A stretch of DNA of 64,000 nucleotides, taken from NCBI RefSeq assembly GCF_001514265.1, contig NZ_KQ949003.1:124001-188000 (forward strand), in the 5' to 3' direction. The stretch's first letter is position 1. Every line of letters begins with the position of its first letter. This document shows positions 37,518 to 46,204 of this stretch, one piece after another. The stretch comes from Streptomyces resistomycificus (GTDB taxonomy: Bacteria > Actinomycetota > Actinomycetes > Streptomycetales > Streptomycetaceae). A program made the translations under genes and the position numbers. The notes beneath the pieces were generated by a model. That model saw nothing but the letters and a program-made list of their open reading frames with translations. It made no database searches and was not told the origin of the DNA.

Positions 37518-37745
37518 CTACGAGGACCGGGAGGTCTCGGGGGACTCCCACTCCGCCAGGAGGACCACGTCCTTCAAAAACCCCCGGACCCCGAGGAACT
37601 GCGAGAGGTGCTCCCGGTGTTCCTCACACGCGAGCCATGTCTTGCGCCGCTCAGGCGTGTGGATCTTCGGGTTGTTCCACGCCAGCACCCACACGGCGTC
37701 GACACGGCAGCCCTTGGCGGAACAGATCGGGGTCTCGTCACTCAC
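37518..37745 (-). CDS. Small Cys-containing conserved protein (mislabelled acetone carboxylase in some genomes)
   Basis: 75 residues with two putative zinc-ligand pairs, CSAKGC near the N-terminus and WLACEEHREH in the middle, and a conserved aromatic core (WVLAWNNPKIHTPERRKTW). The pattern suggests a small zinc-binding fold. Streptomycete homologues are occasionally named acetone carboxylase without basis. The GTG at 37745 begins MSDETPIC. It lies convergent with moaA, 40 bases from its stop. Function unknown. Confidence 0.78.
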   Translation of the reverse strand: MSDETPICSAKGCRVDAVWVLAWNNPKIHTPERRKTWLACEEHREHLSQFLGVRGFLKDVVLLAEWESPETSRSS

Positions 37746-37968
37746 TGGTTCGTCTCACAGATGCGGCACAAAAGGCGACGCCGAGCAGCCACGGGGGGAG
37801 CTGCCCGGCGTCGGTCCGTCGCTCCGACGGGGGATGCGGAGCGCCTACGAAGTATGTCACGGGTAACCCGTCGCCCGGCACCGGAACAACATGATTGATC
37901 TGAGCTTTTCTTGAGCTTGGCGGGGTGCTGACTTCCGGTTGCGGGGCACCCGCCCGGGGCCCCCGGGA
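37746..37968. other. Gap, no gene recognised
   Basis: Holds the upstream region of the small Cys protein and the 3' region of the DUF3099 gene. No tRNA-like cloverleaf or strong hairpin was seen. Confidence 0.4.
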
Positions 37969-38367
37969 TCATGCCCGGCCCCGCGGCTCGTGCCGTGCGC
38001 CCGGCGTGGGGTCGGCCGCGACGTCTTCCGGGACGGATTCCGTGCCGGACTCCGGCGCGTGCGGCGGAGTGATCATCGGCCGCGTCGGCGCGGCCACGAA
38101 CGTCGACGGCAGCGAGGGCGCGTTCTCCCGGCCGGCGTTGGCGACGACCACGGCGATGTAGGGCAGTACGGCCCCGAGGACCAGGGCCACGATCGCGACG
38201 TGCCGCTCGACGTTCCAGAGCGTCGCCGCGAGGATCACCGAGATGGTTCGGACCGTCATCGAGATGACGTACCGGCGCTGCCGTCCACGCACATCGTCCT
38301 GGAGGCTCGACCTGGCTCCGGTGATCCGGAACACCTGGGCGTTGCCGCCGCCATGCTGCTTCCGCAT
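37969..38367 (-). CDS. DUF3099 domain membrane protein
   Basis: 132 residues. The conserved block VFRITGARSSLQDDVRGRQRRYVISM leads into two transmembrane helices (about 38-58 and 62-82), then NAGRENAPSLPSTFVA and a disordered Pro-rich tail. This is the actinobacterial DUF3099 family, probably with the basic N-terminus inside. Function unknown. The ATG at 38367 starts MRKQHGGGNAQ; an in-frame GTG at 38454 would add 29 unconserved residues. Confidence 0.85.
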   Translation of the reverse strand: MRKQHGGGNAQVFRITGARSSLQDDVRGRQRRYVISMTVRTISVILAATLWNVERHVAIVALVLGAVLPYIAVVVANAGRENAPSLPSTFVAAPTRPMITPPHAPESGTESVPEDVAADPTPGARHEPRGRA

Positions 38368-38611
38368 CACATTCCACCATCCGCCCGCATCGGACTCTTC
38401 CCGCCCCTGCCCGGTCGTCCCCGGTCGGGGAGACGGGGCCCGGTCGCCCTCCACGTTACGCCGCGGCTGCGCCGCCTACGAGACCGGGTCACCGCCAACC
38501 AGGACGAACGCCGTCGGCCGCAGCGCGTACGGCGGTACCCGACATGCGCCGTAGGGCGAACGGGCCGAAACTGAGCGTAATGCTCACGTAGAGCCGTACG
38601 AGGAGGCAGCC

Positions 38612-38890
38612 ATGGGCTGGGTGTGGGCCATCATCGTGGGATTCGTGCTGGGTCTGATCGCGAAGGCGATCATCCCCGGCAAGCAGCACAGCCCTCTCTG
38701 GCTGACGACCATCTTCGGCATCCTGGGCGCGATCGTGGGCAACGCGATCGCCCGCGCGGCCGGGGTGGAGTCCACCGACGGCATCGACTGGATGCGGCAC
38801 CTGTTCCAGCTGGTGGCCGCGGTCGTCATCGTCTTCCTCGGCGACATGCTGTACATGGCGACGCTCGGCCGGAACAAGCGGAGAACCTGA
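38612..38890 (+). CDS. GlsB/YeaQ/YmgE family stress-response membrane protein
   Basis: 92 residues with three hydrophobic segments and the family entry GWVWAIIVGFVLGLIAKAIIPG, then TTIFGILGAIVGNAIA. GlsB/transglycosylase-associated proteins are small envelope stress proteins, in some bacteria genetically linked to Gls24/Asp23. Here it stands alone, 21 kb from the asp23 cluster. GAGGAGGCAGCC precedes the ATG. Confidence 0.9.
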   Translation: MGWVWAIIVGFVLGLIAKAIIPGKQHSPLWLTTIFGILGAIVGNAIARAAGVESTDGIDWMRHLFQLVAAVVIVFLGDMLYMATLGRNKRRT

Positions 38891-38902
38891 GGGCGGGCAC
38901 GG

Positions 38903-38943
38903 CGAAGGGGGCGGCATCCCCTGTCGGGAAGCCGCCCCCTTCG
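38903..38943. terminator. Bidirectional terminator between glsB-like gene and tyrS
   Basis: 13-base arms CGAAGGGGGCGGC and GCCGCCCCCTTCG enclose a 15-base loop between two convergent stops (38890 and 38960). Confidence 0.8.
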
Positions 38944-38959
38944 GCGCGCGCAGGGCCGG

Positions 38960-40228
38960 TCAGGAGGTCGTGACCTCGACCGCCGCCAGGTTCTTCTTGC
39001 CCCGGCGCAGCACCAGCCAGCGCCCGTGCAGCAGGTCCTCCCGGGCGGGGACGGCGTCCTCGGCGGTCACCTTCGCGTTGTTCACGTAGGCGCCGCCCTC
39101 CTTGACCGTGCGGCGCGCGGCCGACTTGCTGGCCACCAGGCCGACCTCGGCGAACAGGTCGACCACCGGGCCGAGCTCGGCGACCCGGACGTGCGGCACC
39201 TCGGACAGCGCCGCCTCCAGCGTCCTCGCGTCGAGCTCCGCCAGCTCACCCTGGCCGAAGAGGGCCTTGGACGCGGCGATCACGGCGGCCGTCTGGTCGG
39301 CGCCGTGCACCAGCGTCGTCAGCTCCTCCGCCAGCGCGCGCTGCGCGGCCCGGGCCTGCGGACGCTCCTCGGTCTGCCTCTCCAGCTCCTCCAGCTCCGT
39401 GCGGGACCTGAAGGACAGGATGCGCATGTACGTCGAGACGTCCCGGTCGTCCACGTTCAGCCAGAACTGGTAGAACGCGTACGGCGTCGTCATCTCCGGG
39501 TCGAGCCAGACGGCGCCGCCCTCGGTCTTGCCGAACTTGGTGCCGTCCGCCTTGACCATCAGCGGCGTGGCCAGGCAGTGCGCCTCGGCCTCGGGCTCCA
39601 GCCGGTGGATCAGGTCCAGACCGGCTGTGAGGTTGCCCCACTGGTCGCTGCCGCCCTGCTGGAGCGTGCAGCCGTACCTCCGGTACAGCTCCAGGAAGTC
39701 CATGCCCTGGAGCAGCTGGTAGCTGAACTCCGTGTAGCTGATGCCCTCCTGGGACTCCAGGCGCCGGGCGACGGAGTCCTTGGTCAGCATCTTGTTGACG
39801 CGGAAGTGCTTGCCGATGTCGCGGAGGAACTCGATGGCCGACAGCCCGGCCGTCCAGTCCAGGTTGTTCACCATCACCGCGGCGTTCTCGCCCTCGAAGG
39901 ACAGGAACGGTTCGATCTGCGAGCGCAGCCGGGCCACCCAGTTCGCGACCGTCTCCGGGTCGTTCAGCGTGCGCTCCGCCGTGGGGCGCGGGTCGCCGAT
40001 CTGACCGGTCGCCCCGCCCACCAGGGCCAGCGGGCGCAGGCCCGCCTGCTGGAGCCGGCGCATGGTGAGGACCTGCACCAGGTGGCCGACGTGCAGGCTG
40101 GCCGCGGTCGGGTCGAAACCGCAATAGAACGTGACGGGACCGTCCGCGAGCGCCTTGCGCAAAGCGTCCTCGTCAGTGGACAGGGCCCACAGCCCACGCC
40201 ACTTCAGCTCGTCGACGATGTCCGTCAC
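38960..40228 (-). CDS. tyrS: Tyrosyl-tRNA synthetase
   Basis: 422-residue class I synthetase. The HIGH signature is present as HVGH (residues 46-49) in SLHVGHLVQ, and the KMSKS loop as KFGKTEG, the usual form in bacterial TyrRS. The tyrosine-binding region includes YTEFSYQLLQGMDF and QQGGSDQWGN. The C-terminal S4-like RNA-binding domain spans about 350-415 (KSAARRTVKEGGAYVNN). No T-box leader was recognised upstream; the gene lies behind the terminator of the tldD-tldE pair. Confidence 0.97.
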   Translation of the reverse strand: MTDIVDELKWRGLWALSTDEDALRKALADGPVTFYCGFDPTAASLHVGHLVQVLTMRRLQQAGLRPLALVGGATGQIGDPRPTAERTLNDPETVANWVARLRSQIEPFLSFEGENAAVMVNNLDWTAGLSAIEFLRDIGKHFRVNKMLTKDSVARRLESQEGISYTEFSYQLLQGMDFLELYRRYGCTLQQGGSDQWGNLTAGLDLIHRLEPEAEAHCLATPLMVKADGTKFGKTEGGAVWLDPEMTTPYAFYQFWLNVDDRDVSTYMRILSFRSRTELEELERQTEERPQARAAQRALAEELTTLVHGADQTAAVIAASKALFGQGELAELDARTLEAALSEVPHVRVAELGPVVDLFAEVGLVASKSAARRTVKEGGAYVNNAKVTAEDAVPAREDLLHGRWLVLRRGKKNLAAVEVTTS

Positions 40229-40257
40229 GGTTCTCGTATCTCCTTGGATGATCCTCG

Positions 40258-40275
40258 GGCAGTCGAGTGACTGCC
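40258..40275 (-). terminator. Short hairpin after tldE
   Basis: 7-base arms GGCAGTC and GACTGCC around GAGT, 11 bases past the tldE stop and 30 bases before the tyrS start. Confidence 0.5.
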
Positions 40276-40285
40276 GGCTACGAGG

Positions 40286-41680
40286 TTATACGCCCTGGCT
40301 GACAGAGCTCATATTGAAATCGGGGATCCGCAGGGCCGGCATCGCCGCCCTGGTGAACCAGTCGCTCCACTCCCTGGGCAGGGTCTTCTCGGTGCGCCCG
40401 GCCTCGGTGGCCCGGCCCAGCAGGCCCACCGGCGACTCGTTGAACCGGAAGTTGTTGACCTCGCCGCTCACCTCGCCGTTCTCGACGAGATAGACGCCGT
40501 CCCGGGTCAGGCCGGTGAGCAGCAGCGTCGCCGGGTCGACCTCGCGGATGTACCAGAGGCAGGTCAGCAGCAGCCCGCGCTCGGTGTTCGCGACCATCTC
40601 CTCCAGCGACCGGTCCTCGCCGCCGTCCAGGATCAGGTTGTCGATGCCCGGCGCCACCGGCAGCCCGGTCAGGTCCGCGCTGTGCCGGCTGGTCAGCAGG
40701 TTGCTCAGCACGCCCTCGCGCACCCAGTCGGTGGCCGTCAGCGGCAGCCCGTTGTCGAACACCGACTGGTCGCCCCCGGAGGAGTGCGCGAGCACGAACG
40801 GCGCGGACTCCAGGCCCGGCGCGTTCGGGTCGCTGCGCAGGCTCAGCGGCAGGTCGGTGAGCCTGTCGCCCAGGCGGGTGCCGCCGCCCGGCTTGGAGAA
40901 GACGGTGCGGCCCTCGGCCGCGTCCCGGCCCGACGCCGACCAGATCTGGTAGATCAGCAGGTCCGCGACGGCGGTCGGCGGCAGCAGCGTCTCGTACCGT
41001 CCGGCGGGCAGGGCGATCCGCCGCTCGGCCCATCCCAGCCGTACGGCCAGCTCGGCGTCCAGCGCCGCCGGGTCGACGTCCTTGAAGTCCCGCGTCGAAC
41101 GGCCGGCCCAGGCCGAGCGCGTACGGTCGGGCGACTTGGCGTTCAGCTCCAGCGTCCCGTTGGGCTGGTCGTGCCGCAGCCGCAGCCCGGTGGACGTACC
41201 GAGGTAGCTGGAGACCAGCTCGTGGTTGGCGAAGCCGTACAGCTCGCGGCCGCCCGCACGCGCGCGTGCGAACGCCTCGCCGAGCGCCGGCGCGAAGTCG
41301 GCGAACACGGCGGAGGAGGTCTCTGCGGGCGCGTCCTGGAAGTCGGGCGACCCGGGCACGCCGGTGACCAGCGGCCGGGCGTCCTCGGCGGGCTGGGCGC
41401 CGCGCGCGGCGGCCTCGGCGGCCCGCACCAGGGGCTCCAGCTCGTCCGCCGTCACCGCCGACCGTGACACGACACCGGAGGCCGTGCCCTCCTTGCCGTC
41501 GACGGTGGCGACGACGGTGAGCGTACGACCACGGGTGACACCGTTCGTGGTGAGCGCGTTGCCCGCCCAGCGCAGGTTGGCGGTCGACTGCTCGTCCGCG
41601 ATGACCACACAGCCGTCGGCCCGGGACAGGTCGAGGGCGCGCTCGACGATCTCGTGCGGCTTGTTGGTACGAGGACTCAT
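40286..41680 (-). CDS. tldE: Metalloprotease-related subunit TldE/PmbA
   Basis: 464 residues of the PmbA/TldD family without the HExxxH zinc site, as expected for TldE, which forms a heterodimer with TldD. Together they degrade unfolded peptides and mature certain RiPPs and the microcin B17 precursor in enterobacteria. Family features include IADEQSTANLRWAGNALTTNG near the N-terminus and GLTRDGVYLVENGEVSGEVNNFRFNES at the C-terminus. The ATG overlaps the TldD stop (ATGA at 41677-41680), so expression is stoichiometrically coupled. Confidence 0.92.
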   Translation of the reverse strand: MSPRTNKPHEIVERALDLSRADGCVVIADEQSTANLRWAGNALTTNGVTRGRTLTVVATVDGKEGTASGVVSRSAVTADELEPLVRAAEAAARGAQPAEDARPLVTGVPGSPDFQDAPAETSSAVFADFAPALGEAFARARAGGRELYGFANHELVSSYLGTSTGLRLRHDQPNGTLELNAKSPDRTRSAWAGRSTRDFKDVDPAALDAELAVRLGWAERRIALPAGRYETLLPPTAVADLLIYQIWSASGRDAAEGRTVFSKPGGGTRLGDRLTDLPLSLRSDPNAPGLESAPFVLAHSSGGDQSVFDNGLPLTATDWVREGVLSNLLTSRHSADLTGLPVAPGIDNLILDGGEDRSLEEMVANTERGLLLTCLWYIREVDPATLLLTGLTRDGVYLVENGEVSGEVNNFRFNESPVGLLGRATEAGRTEKTLPREWSDWFTRAAMPALRIPDFNMSSVSQGV

Positions 41681-43200
41681 CGACCGGCCTCCTGCGTGGT
41701 GTTCAGAATGTTGACGCCCTTGAAGAGGGCCGACGGGCAGCCGTGGGACACGGCCGCGACCTGACCCGGCTGGGCCTTGCCGCAGTTGAAGGCGCCGCCC
41801 AGGACGTAGGTCTGCGGGCCGCCGACGGCCGCCATGGACCCCCAGAAGTCGGTGGTCGTCGCCTGGTAGGCGACGTCCCTGAGCTGCCCGGTGATCCGCC
41901 CGTTCTCGATCTTGAAGAACCGCTGTCCGGTGAACTGGAAGTTGTAGCGCTGCATGTCGATGGACCAGGACCGGTCGCCGACCACGTAGATGCCGCGGTC
42001 CACGCTGCCGATGAGGTCCTCGGTCGACATCCCGGCCGGGTCCGGCTGCAGGGACACGTTGGCCATGCGCTGCACCGGCACGCGCCCGGGGGAGTCGGCG
42101 AACGCGCACCCGTTGGACCGCTCGAACCCGGTCAGCCTCGCGATCCGCCGGTCCAGCTGGTAGCCGACCAGCGTGCCGCTGCGCACCAGGTCCCAGGACT
42201 GCCCCTCGACGCCCTCGTCGTCGTAGCCGACGGTCGCCAGGCCGTGCTCGGCGGTGCGGTCACCGGTGACGTTCATCAGCTCGGAGCCGTAGCGCAGCTT
42301 GCCCAGCTGGTCGAACGTGGCGAAGGAGGTGCCGGCGTAGGCGGCCTCGTAGCCGAGGGCGCGGTCCAGCTCGGTGGCGTGCCCGATGGACTCGTGGATG
42401 GTCAGCCACAGGTTGGAGGGGTCGACGACCAGGTCGTACACCCCCGCCTCTACGCTCGGCGCCCGCATCTTCTCGGCGAGCAGCTCCGGGATCCGCGCCA
42501 GTTCCGCGTCCCAGTCCCAGCCGGTGCCGGTGAGGTACTCCCAGCCGCGCCCGACGGGCGGCGCGATGGTCCGCATCGAGTCGAACTCGCCGCTCGACTC
42601 GTCGACGGAGACGGCCGTCAGCTGGGGGTGCAGCCGGACCCGCTGCTGGGTGGTCACCGTGCCCGCGGTGTCGGCGTAGAACTTGTTCTCGTGGACGGTG
42701 AGCAGCGAGGCGTCCACGTGGTTCACGCCGTCCGCCGCGAGCAGGCGCGCGCTCCACTGCGCGAGCAGCGCCGACTTCTCCTCGTCGGGCACGGTGAACG
42801 GGTCGATCTCGTAGGAGGAGATCCACGTCCTCTCCGCGTGCACGGGCTCGTCGGCCAGCTCCACCCTCTCGTCCGACCCGGCGGCCTTGATCACCTGGGC
42901 GGACAGCTTGGCCATCTGCACCGCCTGGGAGGCGACCTTGGCGGCGGCGTCCAGGGTCAGATCCACACCCGACGCGAAGCCCCACGTCCCACCGTGCACG
43001 ACCCGCACCGCGTACCCGAGGTCGGTGGTGTCGGACGTCCCGGAGGGCTTGGCGTCCCTGAGCCGCCAGGACGCGCTGCGCACCCGCTCGAACCGGAAGT
43101 CGGCGTGCTCCGCGCCCAGCGCACGCGCGCGTGCCAGCGCGGCGTCGGCCAAGGCGCGTAGCGGAAGCGCCGTGAAGGCTTCGTCGATCGTATGAGGCAC
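41677..43200 (-). CDS. tldD: Metalloprotease TldD
   Basis: 507 residues with the zinc-binding HESIGH motif (about residues 267-272) in LTIHESIGHATELDRALGYEA, and the Cys-containing C-terminal part (GGAFNCGKAQPGQVAAVSHGCPSALFKGVNILNT). It is the catalytic half of the TldD-TldE complex. The GTG at 43200 (VPHTIDEAF) has GGGAG 5 bases upstream; codons further back in the frame are not conserved. First gene of a two-gene operon; no precursor-peptide-like small frame was recognised next to it. Confidence 0.93.
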   Translation of the reverse strand: MPHTIDEAFTALPLRALADAALARARALGAEHADFRFERVRSASWRLRDAKPSGTSDTTDLGYAVRVVHGGTWGFASGVDLTLDAAAKVASQAVQMAKLSAQVIKAAGSDERVELADEPVHAERTWISSYEIDPFTVPDEEKSALLAQWSARLLAADGVNHVDASLLTVHENKFYADTAGTVTTQQRVRLHPQLTAVSVDESSGEFDSMRTIAPPVGRGWEYLTGTGWDWDAELARIPELLAEKMRAPSVEAGVYDLVVDPSNLWLTIHESIGHATELDRALGYEAAYAGTSFATFDQLGKLRYGSELMNVTGDRTAEHGLATVGYDDEGVEGQSWDLVRSGTLVGYQLDRRIARLTGFERSNGCAFADSPGRVPVQRMANVSLQPDPAGMSTEDLIGSVDRGIYVVGDRSWSIDMQRYNFQFTGQRFFKIENGRITGQLRDVAYQATTTDFWGSMAAVGGPQTYVLGGAFNCGKAQPGQVAAVSHGCPSALFKGVNILNTTQEAGR

Positions 43201-43338
43201 GGGGTCTCCCTGTGGTCGTGGCCTGTCGATCCGATCATGTCGCGCGGGCGAGGCCGCGGACCACACGTTTCCGACGGAACCCCGCATCTTTCTGTAGGGA
43301 CCCGACAGGGAGTCCCGTAAGCCACTGTGGATGCCCGA

Positions 43339-43367
43339 TTGTCCGCGTGCGGGCCGGGACCGATAGG
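43339..43367 (+). promoter_or_regulatory. Candidate promoter of fabG-fabI
   Basis: TTGTCC (43339-43344), 17-base spacer, GATAGG (43362-43367), about 70 bases before the fabG start. Confidence 0.4.
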
Positions 43368-43439
43368 TTTTCGAGGAAGCCGCCTGTCATCCCAGGTGTT
43401 CGGGCGGGTGTGTCAGACCGCTATCGAAAGGGTGATCCG

Positions 43440-44159
43440 TTGAGCCGCTCGGTTCTCGTCACCGGAGGCAACCGGGGCATCGGCCTCGCCATCGCCCGCG
43501 CGTTCGCCGACGCCGGCGACAAGGTCGCCATCACCTACCGCTCGGGCGAGCCGCCGGCCGCCCTGACGGAATTGGGCTGCCTGGCCGTCAAGTGCGACAT
43601 CACCGACTCCGAGCAGGTGGAGCAGGCCTACAAGGAGATCGAGGCAGTGCACGGCCCGGTCGAGGTGCTGATCGCCAACGCCGGCATCACCAAGGACCAG
43701 CTCCTGATGCGGATGTCCGAGGAGGACTTCACCTCGGTCATCGACACCAACCTCACCGGCACCTTCCGGGTCGTCAAGCGCGCCAACCGCGGCATGCTGC
43801 GCGCCAAGAAGGGCCGCGTCGTGCTGATCTCGTCGGTCGTCGGCCTGTACGGCGGGCCGGGCCAGGCGAACTACGCCGCCTCCAAGGCCGCCCTGGTCGG
43901 CTTCGCCCGCTCGCTCGCGCGTGAGCTGGGCTCGCGCAACCTCACCTTCAACGTCGTGGCGCCCGGCTTCGTCGACACCGACATGACCAAGGTGCTCACC
44001 GACGAGCAGCGCGAGGGCATCGTGAAGCAGGTGCCGCTCGGCCGTTACGCGCAGCCCGAGGAGATCGCCGCGACGGTGCGGTTCCTCGCCTCGGACGACG
44101 CCTCGTACATCACTGGAGCCGTCATCCCCGTAGACGGCGGACTGGGAATGGGTCACTGA
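43440..44159 (+). CDS. fabG: 3-oxoacyl-ACP reductase FabG
   Basis: 239-residue SDR enzyme of type II fatty acid synthesis. It has TGGNRGIG for NADPH, NAG in IANAGITKD, catalytic Ser in ISSVVG, and Tyr/Lys in NYAASKAALVGFA, and ends YITGAVIPVDGGLGMGH. The start is a rare TTG at 43440, judged by AAAGGGTG 6 bases upstream and the conserved MSRSVLVTGGNRGIG beginning; in-frame upstream GTGs lack conservation. It is followed by the enoyl reductase gene after 5 bases, the FabG-InhA pairing known from mycobacteria and S. coelicolor. Confidence 0.95.
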   Translation: MSRSVLVTGGNRGIGLAIARAFADAGDKVAITYRSGEPPAALTELGCLAVKCDITDSEQVEQAYKEIEAVHGPVEVLIANAGITKDQLLMRMSEEDFTSVIDTNLTGTFRVVKRANRGMLRAKKGRVVLISSVVGLYGGPGQANYAASKAALVGFARSLARELGSRNLTFNVVAPGFVDTDMTKVLTDEQREGIVKQVPLGRYAQPEEIAATVRFLASDDASYITGAVIPVDGGLGMGH

Positions 44160-44164
44160 ACACC

Positions 44165-44932
44165 ATGAGCGGAATTCTCGAGGGCAAGCGCGTCCTGATC
44201 ACCGGTGTGCTGATGGAGTCCTCCATCGCCTTCCACACCGCCAAACTGGCCCAGGAGCAGGGCGCGGAGATCATCCTGACCGCGTTCCCGCGGCCCACGC
44301 TGACCGAGCGCATCGCCAGGAAGCTGCCCAAGCCCACCAAGGTCATCGAGCTGGACGTCACCAACGACGAGCACCTCGGCCGCCTGGCCGACGTCGTCGG
44401 CGAGGAGCTCGGCGGTCTCGACGGTGTCGTGCACTCCATCGGCTTCGCGCCCCAGGACGCGCTCGGCGGCAACTTCCTCAACACGCCGTTCGAGTCGGTG
44501 GCCACGGCCATGCACGTCTCGGCGTACTCCCTGAAGTCGCTCACCATGGCCTGCCTGCCGCTGATGCAGAACGGCGGCTCCGTCGTCGGTCTCACCTTCG
44601 ACGCCCAGTACGCCTGGCCGCAGTACGACTGGATGGGCCCGGCCAAGGCCGCCCTGGAGGCCACCAGCCGCTACATGGCCCGCGACCTGGGCAAGCAGAA
44701 CATCCGCTGCAACCTGGTCTCCGCCGGCCCGATCGGCTCCATGGCCGCCAAGTCCATCCCGGGCTTCGCCGAGCTGGCCGCCGTGTGGGACGGCCGCGCC
44801 CCCCTGGAGTGGGACCTCAAGGACCCGGAGCCGGCCGGCAAGGGCGTCGTCGCCCTGCTGAGCGACTGGTTCCCGAAGACCACGGGCGAGATCGTCCACG
44901 TGGACGGCGGGCTGCACGCCGTCGGTGCGTGA
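44165..44932 (+). CDS. fabI: Enoyl-ACP reductase (FabI/InhA type)
   Basis: 255 residues. NADH-dependent enoyl reductase of type II fatty acid synthesis, more like InhA than proteobacterial FabI: GVLMESSIAFHTAKLAQEQGAE at the cofactor site, HSIGFAP in the middle, and the catalytic Tyr-x6-Lys seen as YDWMGPAK. It ends in GEIVHVDGGLHAVGA. It follows fabG at 5 bases and is the last gene of the pair, with a 16-bp perfect terminator 18 bases after its stop. Loss would be expected to be lethal unless another reductase exists. Confidence 0.95.
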   Translation: MSGILEGKRVLITGVLMESSIAFHTAKLAQEQGAEIILTAFPRPTLTERIARKLPKPTKVIELDVTNDEHLGRLADVVGEELGGLDGVVHSIGFAPQDALGGNFLNTPFESVATAMHVSAYSLKSLTMACLPLMQNGGSVVGLTFDAQYAWPQYDWMGPAKAALEATSRYMARDLGKQNIRCNLVSAGPIGSMAAKSIPGFAELAAVWDGRAPLEWDLKDPEPAGKGVVALLSDWFPKTTGEIVHVDGGLHAVGA

Positions 44933-44950
44933 CACCGCATTCGTTCCCTA

Positions 44951-44993
44951 CGGGTGAGGGCCCGCGTCCTTTCAGGGCGCGGGCCCTCACCCG
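44951..44993 (+). terminator. Strong terminator after fabI
   Basis: Perfect 16-base arms CGGGTGAGGGCCCGCG and CGCGGGCCCTCACCCG around an 11-base loop. Confidence 0.85.
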
Positions 44994-45101
44994 TCACTCG
45001 TTCGGTCTACTCGGCCGGGCGGGAGGCGGCCACAACTGGGCACTCTGGATTACGCGTTCACCACACGCTCCTCTCCCCAGCACGGCCGAGGAGGTCCCCT
45101 T

Positions 45102-45452
45102 GTGCGCCTGTCCCGCAGCCTGGCCTCAGCGACCGCAGCCGTCTGTCTCGTCCTGTCCCTGTCCTACGAGGCGCTCCCGCACGCACGCGTGGAGGCGCGG
45201 CAGGCCGCCGAGCCGGAGCCGTTCGGGGCCGAGTGCCGCAGCAGCGTCGTCGGCTCCCAGGTGATCGCGTACTGCCACAACCCGTATCCGCGGACCGACC
45301 ACGTCAGCCTGCACATCGAGTGCGACCGCTGGTGGGACGTCGACAGCGACGGCGCCACGGTCGAGGCCGGGCCCGCGCAGACCGTCCGTCTCACCGGCCG
45401 CTGCTGGAAAGAGGTCCGCTCGGTGTGGGTGAGCCACCGGAAGGGGCGCTGA
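45102..45452 (+). CDS. Small secreted Cys-containing protein of unknown function
   Basis: 116 residues with a Sec signal peptide (residues 1-28: basic RLSRSL, then LASATAAVCLVLSLSYEAL). The mature part has four Cys (in GAECRSS, AYCHNP, IECDRW and GRCWKE), which could form two disulfides, and several Trp residues. No family is recognised. GAGGAGG precedes the GTG. Its 3' end overlaps the convergent FadR-type regulator gene by 62 bases. Confidence 0.75.
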   Translation: MRLSRSLASATAAVCLVLSLSYEALPHARVEARQAAEPEPFGAECRSSVVGSQVIAYCHNPYPRTDHVSLHIECDRWWDVDSDGATVEAGPAQTVRLTGRCWKEVRSVWVSHRKGR

Positions 45453-46122
45453 TCCGCCCCGGACGGCACAGGAACGGATAGCTGGCGGCCTCCACGGCGG
45501 CGGCCGCCGCGTCGCCCGAGCGGATCGCGTCGACGAGCCGCGCGTGGTCCATGTGCGTCTCCGGCGTCAGCTGAGCACCGATGTCCTCGCGCAGCCAGTC
45601 CCGCAGCACCTCGCCCAGGTCGGCGTACATCTCGGTCATCACGTCGTTGTGCGAGGCGGCCACCACCGCCAGGTGGAAGGTCGCGTCCGCCGTCACGAAC
45701 GCCTCGGGGTCGCCCGACTCCCAGGCCTCCTCCCGGCGCACCAGGAGCACGTCGAGCTGCTTGAGGTCCTTGTCCGTGCGCCGCTCGGCGGCCAGCCGCG
45801 CGGCGGCCGACTCCAGCGTGGAGCGCAGCTCGGCGACGTGCCGCGGGTCCGCGTCGGCGAAGCGGCGGTGCATCACGCCCGCCAGCTCGCTCGTCGCCAC
45901 GACGTAGGTGCCGGAGCCCTGGCGGATGTCCAGCAGACCGTTGTGCGCCAGCGCCCGCACGGCCTCCCGGACGGTGTTGCGGGCGACGCCCAGCTGCTCG
46001 ACCAGCTCGGGTTCCGTCGGGATCCGTGCACCGACCGGCCACTCACCCGAGGTGATCTGGTTGCGCAGCGCGGCGATGACCTGCTCGGACAGGGCCGACC
46101 GACGGGGATGGCTCAGTGGCAT
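45391..46122 (-). CDS. FadR/GntR-family transcriptional regulator
   Basis: 243 residues: N-terminal winged helix-turn-helix of the GntR type (about 8-72, with GARIPTEPELVEQLGVARNTVREAVRALAHNGLL and DIRQGSGTYV), then an all-helical FCD effector domain (about 92-220) with the Asp and three His positions that bind metal or carboxylate effectors (DATFHLAVVAAS, HMDHARLV). It is divergent from the CynX-type transporter gene, whose promoter contains a palindrome, so it is probably that gene's repressor. The last 20 residues are unconserved and encoded opposite the 3' end of the secreted-protein gene. Confidence 0.9.
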   Translation of the reverse strand: MPLSHPRRSALSEQVIAALRNQITSGEWPVGARIPTEPELVEQLGVARNTVREAVRALAHNGLLDIRQGSGTYVVATSELAGVMHRRFADADPRHVAELRSTLESAAARLAAERRTDKDLKQLDVLLVRREEAWESGDPEAFVTADATFHLAVVAASHNDVMTEMYADLGEVLRDWLREDIGAQLTPETHMDHARLVDAIRSGDAAAAAVEAASYPFLCRPGRISAPSGGSPTPSGPLSSSGR

Positions 46123-46166
46123 GGCACACCTTCGCACGGGCGGGGCCGGAGCAGGCGGCCCGGGGA

Positions 46167-46197
46167 TGGACAACCAATCATCCCATGATTCTATGAT
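46167..46197 (+). promoter_or_regulatory. Leaderless promoter with embedded palindromic operator
   Basis: -35 TGGACA (46167-46172), 19-base spacer, -10 TATGAT (46192-46197) ending 7 bases before ATG 46205. Within the spacer AATCAT-CCC-ATGATT (46176-46190) is a perfect 6-base inverted repeat, of the kind bound by GntR/FadR regulators such as the divergent one. Confidence 0.6.
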
Positions 46198-46204
46198 GGG
46201 TCTC

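Noticed and set aside
37518..37745. Acetone carboxylase
   Set aside because: A 75-residue protein with putative zinc ligands cannot be a carboxylase subunit of that complex; the name is a propagated error.
40229..40290. T-box riboswitch upstream of tyrS
   Set aside because: The space before tyrS is about 60 bases and occupied by the tldE terminator; no T-box sequence or stem I is present.
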